From VGBV01 sp963813725 (lineage in GTDB: Bacteria; Actinomycetota; Thermoleophilia; Solirubrobacterales; 70-9), in assembly GCA_963813725.1 (NCBI GenBank), contig CAWFAI010000006.1:62001-126000 (forward strand): a stretch of 64,000 nt of DNA, written 5' to 3'. The notes beneath the pieces are model-generated. The model had not been told where the DNA came from and did not search any database. It worked only from the letters and a program-made list of their open reading frames with translations. The translations under genes were made by a program, and so were the position numbers. How positions within the stretch are numbered: position 1 is the first letter of the stretch; each line of letters opens with the position of its first letter. Positions 62,014-64,000 of the stretch are shown here, piece after piece.

Positions 62014-64000
62014 TTAGAGCTTCATCGAGTCGTGGGCCGGGCGCTTGCGGGAGCCTGGACTGCCTCCCTCCTTGTCCGCCTGCAGGCCGGTGCCCTCGAT
62101 GTCGATCGTCGGCAGGAAGCGGTCGGCCCACTTCGGCACCCACCACGCCGCCTTGCCGGCCATCGTCAGGATCGCGGGGGCCAGCAGTCAGCACGCAGAG
62201 CGCCGCGAGCGCGACCCCGACGGCGAGCCCGACGCCGAACTGCTTCACCGTCGGGTCGCCGTTGAGGATGAAGCTGCCGAACACGGACATCATGATCAGG
62301 GCGGCCGCGCTGATCACCCGGCCGCCGGTGGCGAGCCCGTCGCGGACGGCCTTGCGCGGGTCCTTCGTCTGGGTTCGGGCATGCTCGATCTGGCTCATCA
62401 GGAACACCTGGTAGTCCATCGAGAGCCCGAAGAGGACCGCGAACATGATCAGCGGCACGAAGCTGGCGATCGGGTCGCCGTCGGCCTCGGTGTCGATCCC
62501 GATCAGGTCCAGACCCCAGCCGAACTGGAAGCACGCGGTCAGCACCCCGAACGCGGCGCAGACCGAGAGGAAGATCGCGAACACGGCCTGGGTCGAGACC
62601 AGGAACGAGCGGAACGCCATCAGCAGCACGAGGAAGCCGAGGGCGTTGACGGCGAAGATGACCAGGAACAGCTTCGAGGCGATCTCGGCGGCCAGGTCCA
62701 GGTTGCCCGCGGTCGAGCCGCCGACGTGCGCCTTCATCTCCTGGCCCTCGGTGGACTGGGGGATGACGTAGTCGCGCAGCGTCTTGACCAGGTCGGTGGT
62801 GCGCTCGTCGGCCGGGTCGTAGTTGGAGATGACCGAGTAACACGGCCGCGTCGCCCTTCTTGTTGATGTCGGGAGGCGAGACCACTGGCCACGCCGAGCG
62901 CGTCGGTCATCGCCTGCTGCAACCCGGCCAGGCGCGGATCCGTGCCGCGCTCGTCCCCGCCGGCCAGCGTCAGCTCGTCGGTCAGCGTCTTCTTCAGCTT
63001 CTCGGCCTGCTGCTGCTGGACCTCGGCCTGCTGTTGAAGCGCCTCCAGCTGCACCTTCTGCGTGTTCAGGTTCGCCGCCTTCACCTTGAGGTTTGAGGCC
63101 TGCTGGACCAGCTTGTTCTTCTGCTTCAACAGCGTCACCGCCTCGGCCGCGGCCTGCGCGGCGTCGGCGGCGACGTTGAACGCCCCCTTGCCGAGCTTCG
63201 TCGCCTGGTCCTTCAGCTTCTCGATCTGGCGGCCGATCGACTTCGCCTCCTGGTTCAGCTGCTTCTGCTGCGGCCTTGATCTCGTTCAGCTGGGCCTCGA
63301 CCTTGTCCTGGCGGCGCTGGATCGCCGCCTTCACGGCCGGGTCGGTCGCCTGGTCCTGGGCCTTCTGCAGCTTCTCGAGCTCGGCGATCAGCGGCGCTGC
63401 CTGGGTTGCGAGCTTGGCGGCCTGCTTTGCCAATGAGATCGCCTCGTCCACCAGCGGCTCCAGCTGAGCGAGGATGTCCCGCTGCTTCTCCAGCCTGGCG
63501 GCCTTGTTCTTCAGCCTCCCCTTCTCGGTCTTCAGGTCGCCGGCCTTGGTCTCCAGGGCCGGCCTTCTCCGCCAGCAGCGCCGCCTCCTGGGCCTCGAGC
63601 TCGTCCGCCGAGTTCTGCAGCGACTCCGCTCCGGCCTGGCCCGTCGCCTGCTCGTCCTCGAGCTCGGTTCTGCAGGCTCTGCGCCTTGGCGTACTGCTTC
63701 TCGAACTCCTCGCTCGGCGTCGCCGGCTCGTCGCCGAGGTTGACGGCCACCAGCAGCGGCCCGGTGTAGCCGGGCCCGAAGCCCTCGCTGATGTAGTCAT
63801 AGGACTGGCGCTCGGTGGTGTCCTTCGGTGTGGCGCCGATGTCCTCCTGGCCGAGCTCGAGCGAGAAGAACGGGATCATCAGCACGAGCAGCAGCGCCAG
63901 CATGATCGCGATCGAGCGTCCGGGCCTGGATGGTGACGAACAGCGGCCCAGCGGTTCCAGAAGCCCTTCCCCTCCGGCTTCGGCTGGGGATGCATGAAGG
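62014..64000 (-). pseudogene. MMPL/RND-family transporter, 5' end beyond window, at least seven frameshifts
   Basis: The protein can be followed across frames from the right edge to a stop at 62014. Order: GKGFWNRWA and IAIMLALLLVLMIPFFSLEL (first helix), an extracellular domain with a very long predicted coiled coil (about 63700-63000; EAISLAKQAAKLATQAAPLI, QQAEVQQQQAEKLKKTL), then IFAVNALGFLVLLMAFRSF, FAVLFGLSMDYQVFLMSQIE and GRVISAAALIMMSVF. Single-base breaks appear near 63925, 63669, 63561, 63275, 62882, 62838 and 62187. Each frame keeps clean codon use, so consensus errors are likely. The coiled-coil insert is unusual for MMPL proteins. Confidence 0.75.

Overview
The window is high-GC, gene-dense chromosomal DNA from an actinobacterium. 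Gene content fits a member of the class Thermoleophilia (Solirubrobacterales-like): a succinate dehydrogenase with a CCG-domain subunit, an eukaryote-like NADP isocitrate dehydrogenase next to malate dehydrogenase, alpha2-type glycyl-tRNA synthetase, R2lox-like oxidase, LCP and FmdB proteins. The taxonomic call is an inference from content, not from a marker tree. No rRNA, convincing tRNA, CRISPR array, prophage or insertion sequence was seen. One RNA gene is clear: the SRP RNA upstream of dnaX.

Layout. 1-8.2 kb, minus strand: a PucR-type regulator cut by the left edge, a DedA-PAP2 fusion, ispE, rsmA, tatD, metG, a RemA-like protein and rsmI. 8.3-20.6 kb: ROK glucokinase, an LCP cell-wall ligase with an acidic repeat tail, FmdB, a large secreted sugar dehydrogenase-like protein, glyS, a TetR regulator divergent from an R2lox-SCP2 fusion enzyme, and a double-hotdog thioesterase. 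20.7-29.1 kb: a broken secreted-protein gene, TetR, the hsp20-lon operon, metallo-hydrolase, fatty-acid hydroxylase, 2-hydroxyacid dehydrogenase, and a basic winged-helix protein. 29.3-41.3 kb: central metabolism (icd-mdh, AidB-like acyl-CoA dehydrogenase, sdhA-sdhB-CCG subunit) with a CBS-M50 protease and a Na+/H+ antiporter. 41.3-54.4 kb: an RTX-like secreted protein, asd and lysC, a GH3 protein with altered catalytic motifs, a PadR-MMPL fusion, and the SRP RNA-dnaX-ybaB-recR block. 54.4-64 kb: a five-gene operon (Tat-exported FAD oxidase, BBE-like oxidase, LacI, pdxH, MGT glycosyltransferase), a small zinc-finger protein, and the 3' part of an MMPL transporter.

Two regularities run through the whole window. 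First, about twenty genes that begin a transcription unit have a TANNNT hexamer exactly 6 or 7 bases before the start codon, the signature of leaderless transcription. Second, convergent neighbours are packed so tightly that five pairs share a 4-base interlocking stop (CTAG, TTAG or CTAA).

Several genes, including essential ones (dnaX, icd), are broken by single-base indels although the protein is well preserved on both sides. These breaks become much more frequent toward the right end (seven in the last 2 kb), which suggests consensus errors in the assembly rather than biological decay. Exceptions that may be real remnants are the fragment of an enoyl-CoA hydratase at 34.6-34.8 kb and the broken secreted protein at 20.7-21.6 kb.
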